From assembly GCA_036435485.1 (NCBI GenBank), contig CM071599.1, positions 212,821,178-212,885,177 on the forward strand: a DNA stretch of 64,000 bases, in the 5' to 3' direction. Below, piece after piece: positions 34,871-64,000 of the stretch. The stretch's first letter is position 1. Every line of letters starts with the position of its first letter. The notes under the pieces were generated by a model. That model was not told where the DNA came from. It worked only from the letters and a program-made list of their open reading frames with translations, and ran no database searches. Both the position numbers and the translations under genes were made by a program. The stretch is from Saposhnikovia divaricata (lineage: Eukaryota; Streptophyta; Magnoliopsida; Apiales; Apiaceae).

Positions 34871-35254
34871 AGGGAGGTGCTCAAATGAGACCCCTCTTAT
34901 AATGAGACCCTCTTTTATAATGAGTCCCCCTCATATTTCATCTATTTTAAAGGGCCCCGCCAGGGGGACCCAATACGAAAAAGTCTTATAATCCTACCCT
35001 CTATTCATTCATAAAAAAAAACTAAAAAAAATATTTTTTTTTTTCAAAAAAAAATGATGACGTGGCAGCAGTTTTTTTTATTTTTTTTTAAAATTATTTT
35101 TTTAAATTTTTCTTTGATGAATGGATAGAGAGTATAATTATAAGCCTTTTTTGTATTGGGTGCCCCTGGCGGGGCCCTTTAGAATAAAAGAAATATGAGG
35201 GGGACTCATTATAAGAGAGAGTCTCATTATAAGAGGGGTCTCATTTGAACAACC

Positions 35255-35259
<5 letters not shown>
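34871..35259. mobile_element. Foldback MITE A in a (TA)n tract
   Basis: The two halves are near-complete inverted copies: the left arm starts GGGAGGTGCTCAAATGAGAC, and the right arm reversed reads GGGGGTTGTTCAAATGAGAC. It is non-coding with an A/T-rich centre around ATGATGACGTGGCAG. TA repeats lie on both sides. It resembles microsatellite-targeting elements such as rice Micron in habit; I cannot name the family. Confidence 0.8.

Positions 35260-35320
<61 letters not shown>
35259..35320. repeat. (TA)n microsatellite between elements A and B
   Basis: About 31 TA units. Confidence 0.95.
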
Positions 35321-35325
<5 letters not shown>

Positions 35326-35889
35326 CCTCTTCTACAGCCACAATTGGATATTTTTGAATATTGATCCAACCCATCTATAACCATCCACTAAAGATATGGA
35401 CGGCTGGGATTTAAAAGTATACGCTATATTATATAGCGTAGTACGCTATATTATACAGCGTAAGCCTTTTTACCTTTTTATCCCTAAATCTGCCACGTGC
35501 TGTCACGTACCGGTTTAAACTTACGTTATATAATATAGCGTAATATGTTATACTATATAGCGTAAACGATTTTTTTGACTGACAAAACCGGGTTTATTTT
35601 ACACAAAACATAATATAGCGTATTGTGGTTCATATACATTATTTTACAAAATATTAAGTTAGCAAATCATCCACAAACCACCGAAAATCGCAAATCCACC
35701 GGAATCGGAAGTAAATTATCATCAATTTCATCATTTCTTCATATAAAGTGAGTAATTTCGTGTCTATTTCTCATCTAATTGTTAAGATATGTGTAGATTT
35801 GTGTACATGTATGTATGTATGTATGTATATATCACCAAAATCATCTAATTGTAGATTTGTGTACATGTATGCATGTATGTATATAATTT

Positions 35890-36110
35890 TCTAATAGGGT
35901 CGAATTAAGGTTCGAATTTGTGGATAATTTTCGAATTAGGGTTCGAATTTGTTAATAATTTTTCGAATTAGGGTTTAAATTTGTGTATAATTTCCGAATT
36001 AGGGTTCGAATTTATGGATAATTTTCGAATTAGGGTTCGAATTTGTGTATAATTTTCGAATTTGTGGATAATTTTCGATTATGGTTCGAATTTGTGGATA
36101 ATTTTTGAAT
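35890..36110. repeat. Degenerate minisatellite of about 30 bp
   Basis: Repeats of a unit like AATTAGGGTTCGAATTTGTG plus GATAATTTTCG, about seven imperfect copies, inside element B just before the PMD fragment. Confidence 0.7.
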
Positions 36111-36224
36111 TATTAGGATTAAAATTTATTGGATTAAAGTTTGATTTGTGAATTAAGTTTGGATTTGTGTAGTTTGAATTTTTTTTTGTATGCATTAAAG
36201 TTTTTTATATGTATTGGATTTTAG

Positions 36225-36560
36225 ATGGAAGATTTTTGCGGTCCGGTTGATCCTTCTCTCCTTACCGACCAAGATAACCATATAAGTAGTAGAATATGGG
36301 TTGGTGATCATTGAGATAAACTTACAATCCGTCAAAATACCTCGTTGCTTAATCAATGGGAATTAGAGCCTTATCAAATTCATCTTTTATAACATTGGGG
36401 TTTCAGAATGTTTACCAACCCAAGAGCCGTTATGCAAAATGATGTGTCTTTAATTACGTCATTAGTGGAGCGTTGGGTATAAACTCAAGAACACTCTTGA
36501 AATGATATTTCAAAACATGAAGGGCTGTTTGAGCTGAAATTGGTGTAGTTCTCGGCTAAG
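36225..36560 (+). pseudogene. Plant mobile domain (MAIL1-type, PMD) gene fragment
   Basis: From an ATG after an acceptor-like TTTTAG, the frame reads MEDFCGPVDPSLLTDQDNHI, then an LLNQWEL block and later HWGFRMFT and ALV/LVERW-type motifs. These are typical of the N-terminus of PMD (aminotransferase-like plant mobile domain) proteins. Stops appear at about 36,312 and repeatedly after. Only the first 100-odd codons are present. PMD genes occur both as host genes and inside transposons; this one is a dead fragment inside element B. Confidence 0.65.
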
Positions 36561-36792
36561 ATATATAATAGAGCGGAACAGATTAAGGGTAAAATGGGAA
36601 TATTTGTTACGCTATATTATATAGCGTATTACGCTCTATTATAGAGCGTATACGTTATATTATATAGCGTAACTCTTGTTCATCCTGACCGTTGACTGGA
36701 CGTTTTAATGGTATAAGATGGGTTGGTTGGATATATTAAAATATCCAACTGTGGCTAGTGACCAGTTTCCACACACACACACACATATATAT

Positions 36793-37117
36793 AGGGATCT
36801 AGAGAGAACCCCTTAAAAGAAGAACTAAGAGAACTAAATTAAAATTTATTTAAATTACATTGAAATATAGCACATATGGTATGCAAACTGATCGTTAGGA
36901 GATGGAGAAAAATATGGTGAAATTAGATTTAAAAAAATATCACCGATTGACGGGAAAAATCAAATTAAAAACGAAGGGATTAGGTGGGATTGTGTGTGTG
37001 AGGGTGTATTTGATTAGTGTGTGGGTGCCCCTGGCGGGGCCGTTGATTATAATACATCCAATGGCTAGGATTAGTACCTTAGTTTTCTTCAAAAATTGAG
37101 TTCTCTTTTGAGCAACA

Positions 37118-37120
<3 letters not shown>
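36793..37120. mobile_element. Element C: small non-coding element between TA tracts
   Basis: It has imperfect inverted ends with AGAGAAC near both termini, contains GGTGCCCCTGGCGGGGCC at about 37,025, and has TA runs on each side. The ends are weak, so its classification is tentative. Confidence 0.5.

Positions 37121-37158
<38 letters not shown>
37120..37158. repeat. (TA)n microsatellite between elements C and D
   Basis: About 19 TA units. Confidence 0.95.
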
Positions 37159-37159
<1 letters not shown>

Positions 37160-37161
<2 letters not shown>

Positions 37162-37521
37162 TATTATTCCATGGAGAACCATCTTACGTGGAGAACCGTG
37201 AAGAACCACTGAAAATGCATTAAAATTGCCCTTTATATAAGGGCCTCGCAGGGGCACCTTCACAAAAAAGTCTTATAATTCTACCTTCTATCTATTTATA
37301 AAAAAAATTACAAAAAAATAAATTTAATTTTTTTAAAAAAATGATGACGTGGCAGTAGTTTTTTTTTTAATTTTTTTTTTAAATTTTTTTTTTGACGAAT
37401 GGATAGAGGGTAGAATTATAAGACTTTTTTGTGAAGGGGCTCCGCCAGGGGCCTTATATAAAGGACAATTTTAATGCATTTTAAGTGGTTCTCCACGTAA
37501 GATGGTTCTCCATAGAGTGGG

Positions 37522-37524
<3 letters not shown>
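37160..37524. mobile_element. Foldback MITE D in a (TA)n tract
   Basis: Inverted arms: left ATGGAGAACCATCTTACGTG, and right reversed the same with one or two changes. The inner region (AAAAAGTCTTATAATTCTAC and ATGATGACGTGGCAG) matches element A, although the terminal arms do not. Non-coding. Confidence 0.8.

Positions 37525-37585
<61 letters not shown>
37524..37585. repeat. (TA)n microsatellite between elements D and E
   Basis: About 30 TA units. Confidence 0.95.
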
Positions 37586-37588
<3 letters not shown>

Positions 37589-38046
37589 CCTTATATAAAA
37601 AACAATAAATAACACTTTTAAACCACATATTTAATGCACCCACACATAACTAAAATGCACCTTCACACACACTAACCCAACCCATTTTTTCCAAAGAAAA
37701 AAAATATTCAGATGAACAGTGCCTGCCATGTGGCACTGCCACGTTAGCACCTGCCACGTGTCATCCTGATGTGGCAATGCCACGTCAGCAGGTGACCTCC
37801 CAGTTGTTGACGCGACAGTGCCACATGGCAGATGCCGACGTGGCAGGCACTGTTCATCATTACCTGGGAGGGCACCTGCTGACGTGGTAGTGCCACATGG
37901 CAGGCACTGTTCATCCGATTTTTTTTTGGAAATCTAGTATATGATGGTGCATTTTAATTGTGTAGGTGCCCCTGGCGGGGCCATTAGATCATAATTGATT
38001 CAATGGTTTAGATTTATTCTCTAGTGTTCTTTATCTGTTTTGTAAT
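37586..38046. mobile_element. Element E: foldback element with ACGTG-rich hairpin core
   Basis: Weak inverted ends (AACAATAAATAACAC versus AACAGATAAAGAACAC reversed). The core 37,711-37,916 is a strong inverted repeat starting GATGAACAGTGCCTGCCATG on both strands, with many CCACGT/ACGTGG boxes including the perfect G-box CCACGTGTC near 37,757. Confidence 0.55.
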
Positions 38047-38119
38047 AACAATTTGATACGTAAATTAATAACATGTAAATATAAAAAAATTAATATAATT
38101 GTAGATATTAAAAAAGGAG

Positions 38120-38144
38120 ACGTGCATTGCACGGGTTATAAGCT
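38120..38144 (+). mobile_element. Helitron-like 3' terminus (plus orientation)
   Basis: The hairpin CGTGCATTGCACG is followed 9-10 bases later by CTAA and then T, the layout of a Helitron 3' end (hairpin, short spacer, CTRR, host T). The matching 5' end was not found. Confidence 0.4.
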
Positions 38145-38145
38145 A

Positions 38146-38990
38146 ATATTTGTTATTAATGAAGAAGTTCATGAAATTAATTTTGAAAATAATAATATTT
38201 CAATCACTAATTATGTATATATTTAATTAAAAGGTAAAAGTAAAAATTTGTTTTGGTTATAAGCTTTTATGACCATTGTTGTTGTAGAGATAATCCTCGT
38301 ATATTCCCCTTGAAAACCATTTATGTTATTATAAAATCTCATAAATAATTTTTAATATCACATTTCACAAAATATAAAATTTGATTTTAAATTATAAATT
38401 ATTAATATATAAATTTCATAGAAAATTTAACACATTAACTTATAAAAAAACAATTAATTTTAAATTTGATTTTATTGTAAAATCATTTTGGATAAATTTA
38501 ATTGTACTCACGTTTAATTATTTCACTAATTTTAAATAATTTTCCAATAAACGAAATTTGCATAATTTCGTTTGATATACTAAATGAATTGTTATTATAT
38601 TTAATATAAAAGTGTAATAAACATATGTATTATATCAATACATAATATACATGAGTTTGGTTCCACTTATAACCATTTATCATTAGAATTTTTCGAACTT
38701 ATTTATGTTTTAATGCAGAATATACTACTTTATTTATTTTATTAATAATTATATTTTTTCATAAAAAATTTGTTTATATTTTCATAAAATGAGAAAAATA
38801 TCATATTTTGATAAAAAATTAAATTATTTTTTCAAAAATAACATATAATTTATTAAAGAAATTCGACATTCTACAAAAGAAGATTATATCTTAAAATGAA
38901 TAAAAAATAATTAAAAATGAGCCATTAATTAAGTTCATAAATTAAGACTTATATTAGTATAGGTTAGCAAAGGTCCCACCTTTTTGTACT
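38146..38990. other. AT-rich spacer, no gene seen
   Basis: Very A/T-rich with no open frame of note. Confidence 0.6.
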
Positions 38991-39008
38991 AAAAAAGAAA
39001 CCATTTCT

Positions 39009-39781
39009 ACTAACCTAGCCGCCTCATCGAAAGTTTTTTCGCTCTTTTTCTGTTTGTCTTTTTTCGAGTGAGTTCCTCCCCTCCGACGGTGGTTTATCCA
39101 CCGGCCGGAGGTCACCTTTCTTACTTTTCATCTCAATAAAAGCCAATTTAATTGGGCGCTTGTGTGTCTCTTCTTTTGGAGTGGTCGTTTGTCTCTCCTT
39201 TTGGAGTGTTTTTTATGTCTTTGATTAATTATGTCTGTTTCTGTTTGGTGTTGGATCTGTTGAGAATGATTTTGCTGATGTCTTGGGGGATCTGGATAGT
39301 CTGCATCGAAGCTGGGACGATGACATTTATTTCAAGATCTCACCACTCACAACCAAAGATTGTTCATCATATTTTGGGGGTTTTAACTTTTGGCATGTCT
39401 ATAGCTGGTATCCGGCATGTAGATAGATGAGGTGTTGCTCATCATTTGGGGGTTCCCATGTTCGGCATGTCTATAGTTGGTATCCGACATGTAGATAGCT
39501 GGAGTGTCGTTCCTCTAACCTCAGTTTATGCAATTGAGGCTTCTGAACACTGGGGTATCAATGGTTCTTATGTGATGTGGTCAATTGTGATACCGCTGCT
39601 TTCAGGGATGTTGGCGCAGTTTGGATCGGTTTCAAGAACTTTTAAGTTCAATGTGTTAAACGATCAGGAAACAATTTATTTGTTTTTCAACTTGGTTGTA
39701 TCGACAGTCGGGGGTTTGTCCCGCTGTTTTATTTTGAGTTGGTTTGATCCAGTAATATTATTCTATGCATTTCGTAAAAAA
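39009..39781 (+). mobile_element. Non-autonomous retroposon with poly(A) tail and 18-bp TSD
   Basis: AAAAAAGAAACCATTTCT is present at 38,991-39,008 and 39,782-39,799 as a direct duplication, and the right copy is preceded by an A-run. This is the mark of target-primed insertion. The 5' part is GC-richer (ccggccggagg region, 39,080-39,110) and there is an internal imperfect duplication of about 85 bp (39,360-39,500). Two frames (39,152-39,430 and 39,446-39,877) match nothing I know and probably are not genes. Confidence 0.65.
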
Positions 39782-39816
39782 AAAAAAGAAACCATTTCTT
39801 CTTTAAAAAAAATACT

Positions 39817-39842
39817 AGCTTATAACCCGTGCAAAACACAGT
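39817..39842 (-). mobile_element. Second Helitron-like 3' terminus (minus orientation)
   Basis: On the minus strand TTGCACGGGTTATAAGCTAG is followed by T, matching the 3' end at 38,127-38,144 in inverted orientation; the hairpin's left arm is degraded. Confidence 0.35.
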
Positions 39843-40804
39843 TACTTTTAATTTTTTATAATTTATTTATAGAGTAATATAATATTATAAATATTAATTT
39901 TAATATGTTATTGGAAAAATTCGAAACTTACATCTTTGTATATAATAATTTTTAGTATTAAATATAAATTAATATGTTGTTGGCAGAAATCGAACCTTAG
40001 ACCTCTTGTAAATAACAACTTGTTTATGTAACGGTCATAATCTATTTGAGTTGAAGATCTGATGATCTATTTATGTTAAATATAAAAAATAAGAATAAAC
40101 AAACTACAAATTATACCCCTTTCACTACTTTTACTTCCTATAACCATCTTAACTCTACCAAAGGTCTCCAAAACAAATGGAGTGACAGTTGAGAATGAAA
40201 CTCTTTCGAGATCCATAGATGATCCAAATAAATATGCTTTGTTAATCCTCCGGTCCTCCCAACAAATTGATACCTTCTCTTAATTTATTCATATGCACAT
40301 GTTTATTTGCACTGCACATATATAATTTTTAACCTCTTTTTAGCTTTGATCTGCCATGCAAGTATGCAACAAGTTTGGCGCATCACAATTTCACGCAACC
40401 ACCTGGTTTTTTGATCCTGTTCTGCAAATTTTGTCACATTTGTAAGTCATGATTTGATCTATGTTTTTGAATTAAATTTCTTATATTTAGTTTTGGATCA
40501 TCGCTTAGTTATTAATGCAAAATATATATTTTATAGCAAGATCACATTTCCCTAGTACATCATACCCTTTCGAGAACCTCAGCTCTAAGTGGGATATAAT
40601 GAGTATGTTTAATTGGTTGGTTACATTTCCCTAGTACATAATCTCAACATTTGTGACTAATTGAAATACCACATCTGTGATCAATAGGCAATGCGTCACT
40701 TAAATCGACCTCGATTTAGTTTTAGTTGACTAGTCTTATTCTTATGTCATGCGTGTGTAATGTAGTATTTTTTTAGTGAGTAGGTATTACAGTTGAAAGA
40801 AAAT
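39843..40804. other. Upstream region of BIG5
   Basis: AT-rich. TTACAG at 40,787-40,792, just before the start codon, could be the acceptor of a 5'-UTR intron. A 17-bp direct repeat (ACATTTCCCTAGTACAT) lies at about 40,544 and 40,623. I cannot place the promoter. Confidence 0.35.
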
Positions 40805-61250
<20,446 letters not shown>

Positions 61251-61680
61251 AAGACTTGTGTTTCCAAGCTTCTCTGATACTCGAGTTCACGTTCAAGCAA
61301 ATGATCTGGTGGACGCCAGTAATTACTTGGTCAATCTTTATCAATAGCTTTAGTATTAAATCTTTCAGATAGTTTTGGTTCCCAGAATTTTTAAGGACGG
61401 TTCTGAAACGATAGAATGTTTTGGATGATTCAGGTCAGATTTATCCTGAAGGCATGCGATACGAAAAAAGTTTTCAAGAGGGACAATTGCATTGTTGCAG
61501 CGACCTGCACTGAGTGCTACTTGTAGGCCGTAGCATATTATTGCTCATTATAGAACATCTCATAAGTGTGGGTAGACAAACCACCTCCCCTTTCAGTTTT
61601 AAGCAGCAGTATGTTTTGTCACTGTTTAGTTTTATAAGCCTATATTCGATTGTAATTTAAAAAAATAAATATGTACTATA
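61251..61680 (+). other. BIG5 3' UTR and end region
   Basis: Follows the TAA at 61,248-61,250. A-rich AAAAAAATAAATATG at 61,658-61,672 could be the polyadenylation signal. The exact end cannot be fixed from sequence. Confidence 0.4.
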
Positions 61681-62559
61681 TTATAATAGCCGAAATATTG
61701 GTCGGTCAGTTAAAAAGACTGATTAGCCGATTTTCACAAAATTGATGTGTTAAACTTAAAAGACATTGGTTTGATCCAAGCTGCTAGTTCAAAAACCCAC
61801 TGTTCTATGAAACAGCCAGATTATAACGCGGCCCATCAACAAAATAATAGACCCAGCCACTAATCTACAGCAAAACAAAAATATCCAGCCCACTTACTTT
61901 GATAAATTATAAGAACGATAAGAATAAAAATGAAGAAGAGTAACTTTATTTTTTCTTATTTAAAGAATTGAAAATTTTAATTCTATGAAAGAAGAGATTT
62001 TTTACTATTAAAAGTTTTTGGATGCCAAATGCGTATTCTTTAAATAAACATATTCCCTTAATTGTCCTATTTGACTATTTAGTAATCAAATTGATTAATA
62101 TTTGATCGAAATTTACGTATATTTTATAATTTAAAGAAAATTATAAAAATATATCATTGAATAGGCAATCACCACATTAAAATTATGTTTTTCAATTTCT
62201 AAAATTGTTAAAGAATAATTTTTACATTTGTAATCAAATTTGGATTAAACTAACCAAAAAAAGTCTAATAGAACAACTAAAATGGGGACGAAGAAAATAA
62301 TTATTTTAAAAAAATCAACGATAAGGTCTATCTCAATTGAAAGAAAATAATTTTACTCCGTATAAAAATGTCAAATGCATGATTCTTTTTTCGTTTATTT
62401 CAATTATGTAAATAGCAAATGTGTTGCTTAATTTAAAATCAAAATAAAATAAAATCTTTTTTTATTAAAAAACTTAATTTTCAATCAAATATTTTAAATA
62501 AGTATTTTTATTAAACTTTTCTGTATATTTTTTTTATTACCATTTTGCAATTTTGTCAG
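61681..62559. other. AT-rich intergenic stretch, no gene seen
   Basis: No coding frame or recognisable repeat border. Confidence 0.5.
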
Positions 62560-62725
62560 TATAAAAGGAAAGCAAACCCCGAAAACCCTAATCGAAAGTT
62601 CCTTCCTCAATCCTAGACTTACAGTTTCAGCCTCCCGTTCGTTGCGGCGACGTCGTTTCGATCCTCCGCCTCGTTCGGAACTGTCCTGTATCTCTTTTTT
62701 TCTCTATATATACAGTTCGATTCAT
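62560..62725 (+). promoter_or_regulatory. Orphan promoter and leader with TATA and telo-box
   Basis: TATAAAAGG at 62,560, then AAACCCTAA (telo-box, common in plant translation-related gene promoters) at 62,583. A CT-rich, GC-richer leader follows, ending at a good splice donor (CAT/GTAAGT, 62,726). No clear coding exon follows, so it may be the first exon of a decayed or displaced gene. Confidence 0.4.
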
Positions 62726-62969
62726 GTAAGTTTAAATACATACATGAATTAAATCTGTATTTAATAAATTTATAGAGAAAAAATATGAGGAGGATCTGAA
62801 AATCAATAATTAGTGCATCTCAGAAAGTCATTTCTGTTCTTAATCAGTTCTTGGCTCGCTATGATGCTCACATTTTTTTTTATATATAATTTTGTGTTTT
62901 TGTTTGATTTTGTTTTCGGAAAATTTAAATACTCACGCACACGTGTGACAAATTTGTTTTTGCAATTTT

Positions 62970-63053
62970 ATGAAAGGGGAAGTGCAGCTGGCCGAGCTGA
63001 TTGGCTTAAGTGATGCCAATACAGGAAGTAAACAGCTGCGGATATTAGAATAG
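62970..63053 (+). CDS. Possible 27-codon ORF after the orphan leader
   Basis: ATG to TAG encoding a short peptide (starts MKGEVQLAELIGLSDANTG). GTGCAG inside it could be a splice acceptor for the leader's intron. The composition looks coding-like but the length is too short to judge, and I do not recognise it. It may be the last exon of a fragment. Confidence 0.2.
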   Translation: MKGEVQLAELIGLSDANTGSKQLRILE

Positions 63054-63326
63054 AGGAGAGTGACACTACAACCAGCTCTTGACCGTTTTAGTTGAAACAG
63101 ATTCGAGATTGACATAGTGTTGCACATTTTGTATCCGTTTTAGATATTAAACTGGACTACTAATTTGAAACGGAGGGAGCACGCGGTGCTGATTTCAACA
63201 TTTCTTTTGTTATTAGTAGGCGCGGAAAGGAGAGTTGTCTTGTTTCTTTCGACAACAATTTATTATATGTATGTGCATTAGTGTGTTCTGCATTGGCTTG
63301 AGCAAGTTCCTACGAATAAGAATGTT
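63054..63326. other. Spacer with a Stowaway-like end
   Basis: AAACGGAGGGAG at 63,168-63,179 is the reverse complement of CTCCCTCCGTTT, the Stowaway MITE end. No partner seen. Confidence 0.35.
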
Positions 63327-63423
63327 GCACTAATATTGATTCACAGTCAATTAGGAATTCTGTTCTTATAGATCATGCACTAATGTTGATTCAGTCAGTT
63401 AGCAATTCTGTTCTCATAGATCA
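63327..63423. repeat. Tandem duplication of about 49 bp
   Basis: Two copies start GCACTAATATTGATTCA and GCACTAATGTTGATTCA at 63,327 and 63,377, with small differences. Confidence 0.85.
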
Positions 63424-63471
63424 GGAGATATTCACCTTACAGTTCAGATACATCTATAAGGAGTCCACTAG

Positions 63472-63498
63472 ATCGAGCAATTGTAGGTCTTGCTCGAT
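63472..63498. repeat. Perfect 9-bp-stem hairpin
   Basis: ATCGAGCAA, a nine-base loop, then TTGCTCGAT. Possibly part of the LTR-like sequence to its right. Confidence 0.5.
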
Positions 63499-63599
63499 GA
63501 GGATTGATCATTTGTTTTTGCTGAAACTGTAAAAACTCAGTAAGCCAGGACGGATCTTTAGCTAGTCTTTATGGTTACATCCCTTTGTAGATACAGGAT

Positions 63600-63729
63600 C
63601 GCCTTCGTAGGAACAAACTTGACTTGATAATTTTCCAAATGCCGGGCTAGAGCAAGAATAAAAAGAACTAAACTTGAATTGATCAAAGATCAATACTCCT
63701 ATGTTATTACAAGTAATTATTCAATAACA
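63600..63729 (-). mobile_element. LTR-like terminus (minus strand starts TGTTATTG)
   Basis: The plus strand ends CAATAACA at 63,729, exactly where the BIG5 exon copy begins. Reversed it starts TGTTATTG, as an LTR would. No second LTR, primer site or TSD could be shown, so this is tentative. Confidence 0.3.
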
Positions 63730-64000
63730 TCTATTTAGACGTATTACAGAAGTCAACTGGTGGACATAACTCTAAAACACAGGGGGGACTTGGATCCAGT
63801 CTTCCTGAGAATGTAGATGCTTCACCAAAATATAAAGATGATGAACTGATGGGAAAAGCAGAAGAAAAATTAGTATTTTTTTGTGCACAAGTACTGAGGG
63901 AGGCATCTGATTTCCAGTCTGATTCAGGGGAGACTACTAACATAGACATTCATCTAGTTCTAGAATTACGCTCTCCAATCATTGTCAAGGTACGTAATCT
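63730..64000 (+). pseudogene. Partial duplicate of BIG5 exon 31 (continues beyond the window)
   Basis: Matches 59,616-59,886 with a constant offset of 4,114 bp, no gaps and about three substitutions (near 63,742, 63,875 and 63,944). It covers most of exon 31, its GTACGT donor and the start of intron 31. The first 42-44 bases of exon 31 are missing; an LTR-like end sits in their place. The source gene is intact 4 kb upstream, so this copy is a local duplication, probably non-functional. Confidence 0.88.

Larger units (their letters stand above)
35321..36770. mobile_element. Element B: inverted-end transposon with palindrome clusters and a PMD gene fragment
   Basis: The left end has GCCACAATTGGATATTTTT and the reversed right end has GCCACAGTTGGATATTTTA, followed on both sides by ATCCAACC...CATC blocks. 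Next to each end are clusters of ACGCTATATTATATAGCGT-type palindromes (35,420-35,570 and 36,607-36,672). The centre holds a plant-mobile-domain gene fragment and a minisatellite. It is flanked by TA or CA/TA runs. Confidence 0.65.

Noticed and set aside
35138..37643. Frames encoding long Tyr-Ile repeats
   Set aside because: Translations of (TA)n microsatellites, not genes.
39152..39877. Two consecutive frames in the retroposon
   Set aside because: No known motif, separated by a stop, and partly created by the internal duplication; kept only as part of the retroposon.
62788..62880. Possible C/D-box snoRNA (ATGATG- and CTGA-like boxes)
   Set aside because: The boxes are in the wrong order and spacing, and no terminal stem is present.

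Overview
This is plant nuclear DNA, almost certainly from a eudicot. The right half is one intron-rich gene whose 33 exons join into a 1,745-residue large ARF guanine-nucleotide exchange factor of the BIG5 (MIN7/BEN1) type. The left 40 kb is nested transposons of plant families: an L1-like LINE, a Ty1/copia Sirevirus, a Mutator-like element (MULE), foldback elements in (TA)n tracts and Helitron-like ends. I cannot name the species. No tRNA, rRNA or CRISPR features were seen.

Layout. 1-3.3 kb: decayed LINE on the minus strand. 3,387-34,857: a region bounded by matching inverted ends next to TA tracts, read here as one giant MULE of about 31.5 kb. It carries a broken FAR1-type transposase (minus strand) and a broken Ulp1-like cysteine protease (plus strand), the gene pair known from KI/Kaonashi-type MULEs. 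A 12.2-kb Sirevirus (3,922-16,115, TSD GATAC) has inserted into it. The MULE also holds three near-identical tandem units of exactly 2,624 bp (20,995-28,866). Each unit has one complete 310-codon gene and one truncated copy. The 310-residue protein looks like a ribosome-inactivating protein (RIP) domain: all five residues of the family active site can be placed (Tyr97, Tyr133, Glu170, Arg173, Trp210). A small TATA-driven gene of unknown function lies between this array and the transposase.

34.86-38.05 kb: five small foldback or inverted-end elements separated by (TA)n tracts. Two share a core but have different ends, and a GC-rich hairpin motif recurs six times. One element carries a plant-mobile-domain gene fragment and arrays of short palindromes. 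38.1-40.8 kb: AT-rich spacer with two Helitron-like 3' ends and a 773-bp retroposon with an 18-bp target duplication.

40,805-61,250: BIG5, apparently intact. Intron 14 holds a small LTR element with three LTRs, the two outer ones inverted to each other. 61.3-64.0 kb: 3' flank, an orphan promoter-like segment, and at the window edge a second partial copy of BIG5 exon 31 abutting an LTR-like end.

The best candidate for an undescribed system is the MULE-borne RIP-like gene array: a possible toxin-enzyme family apparently captured by a transposon, amplified recently, and accompanied by catalytically incomplete fragments and a small neighbouring gene. Its function is inferred from motif positions only.
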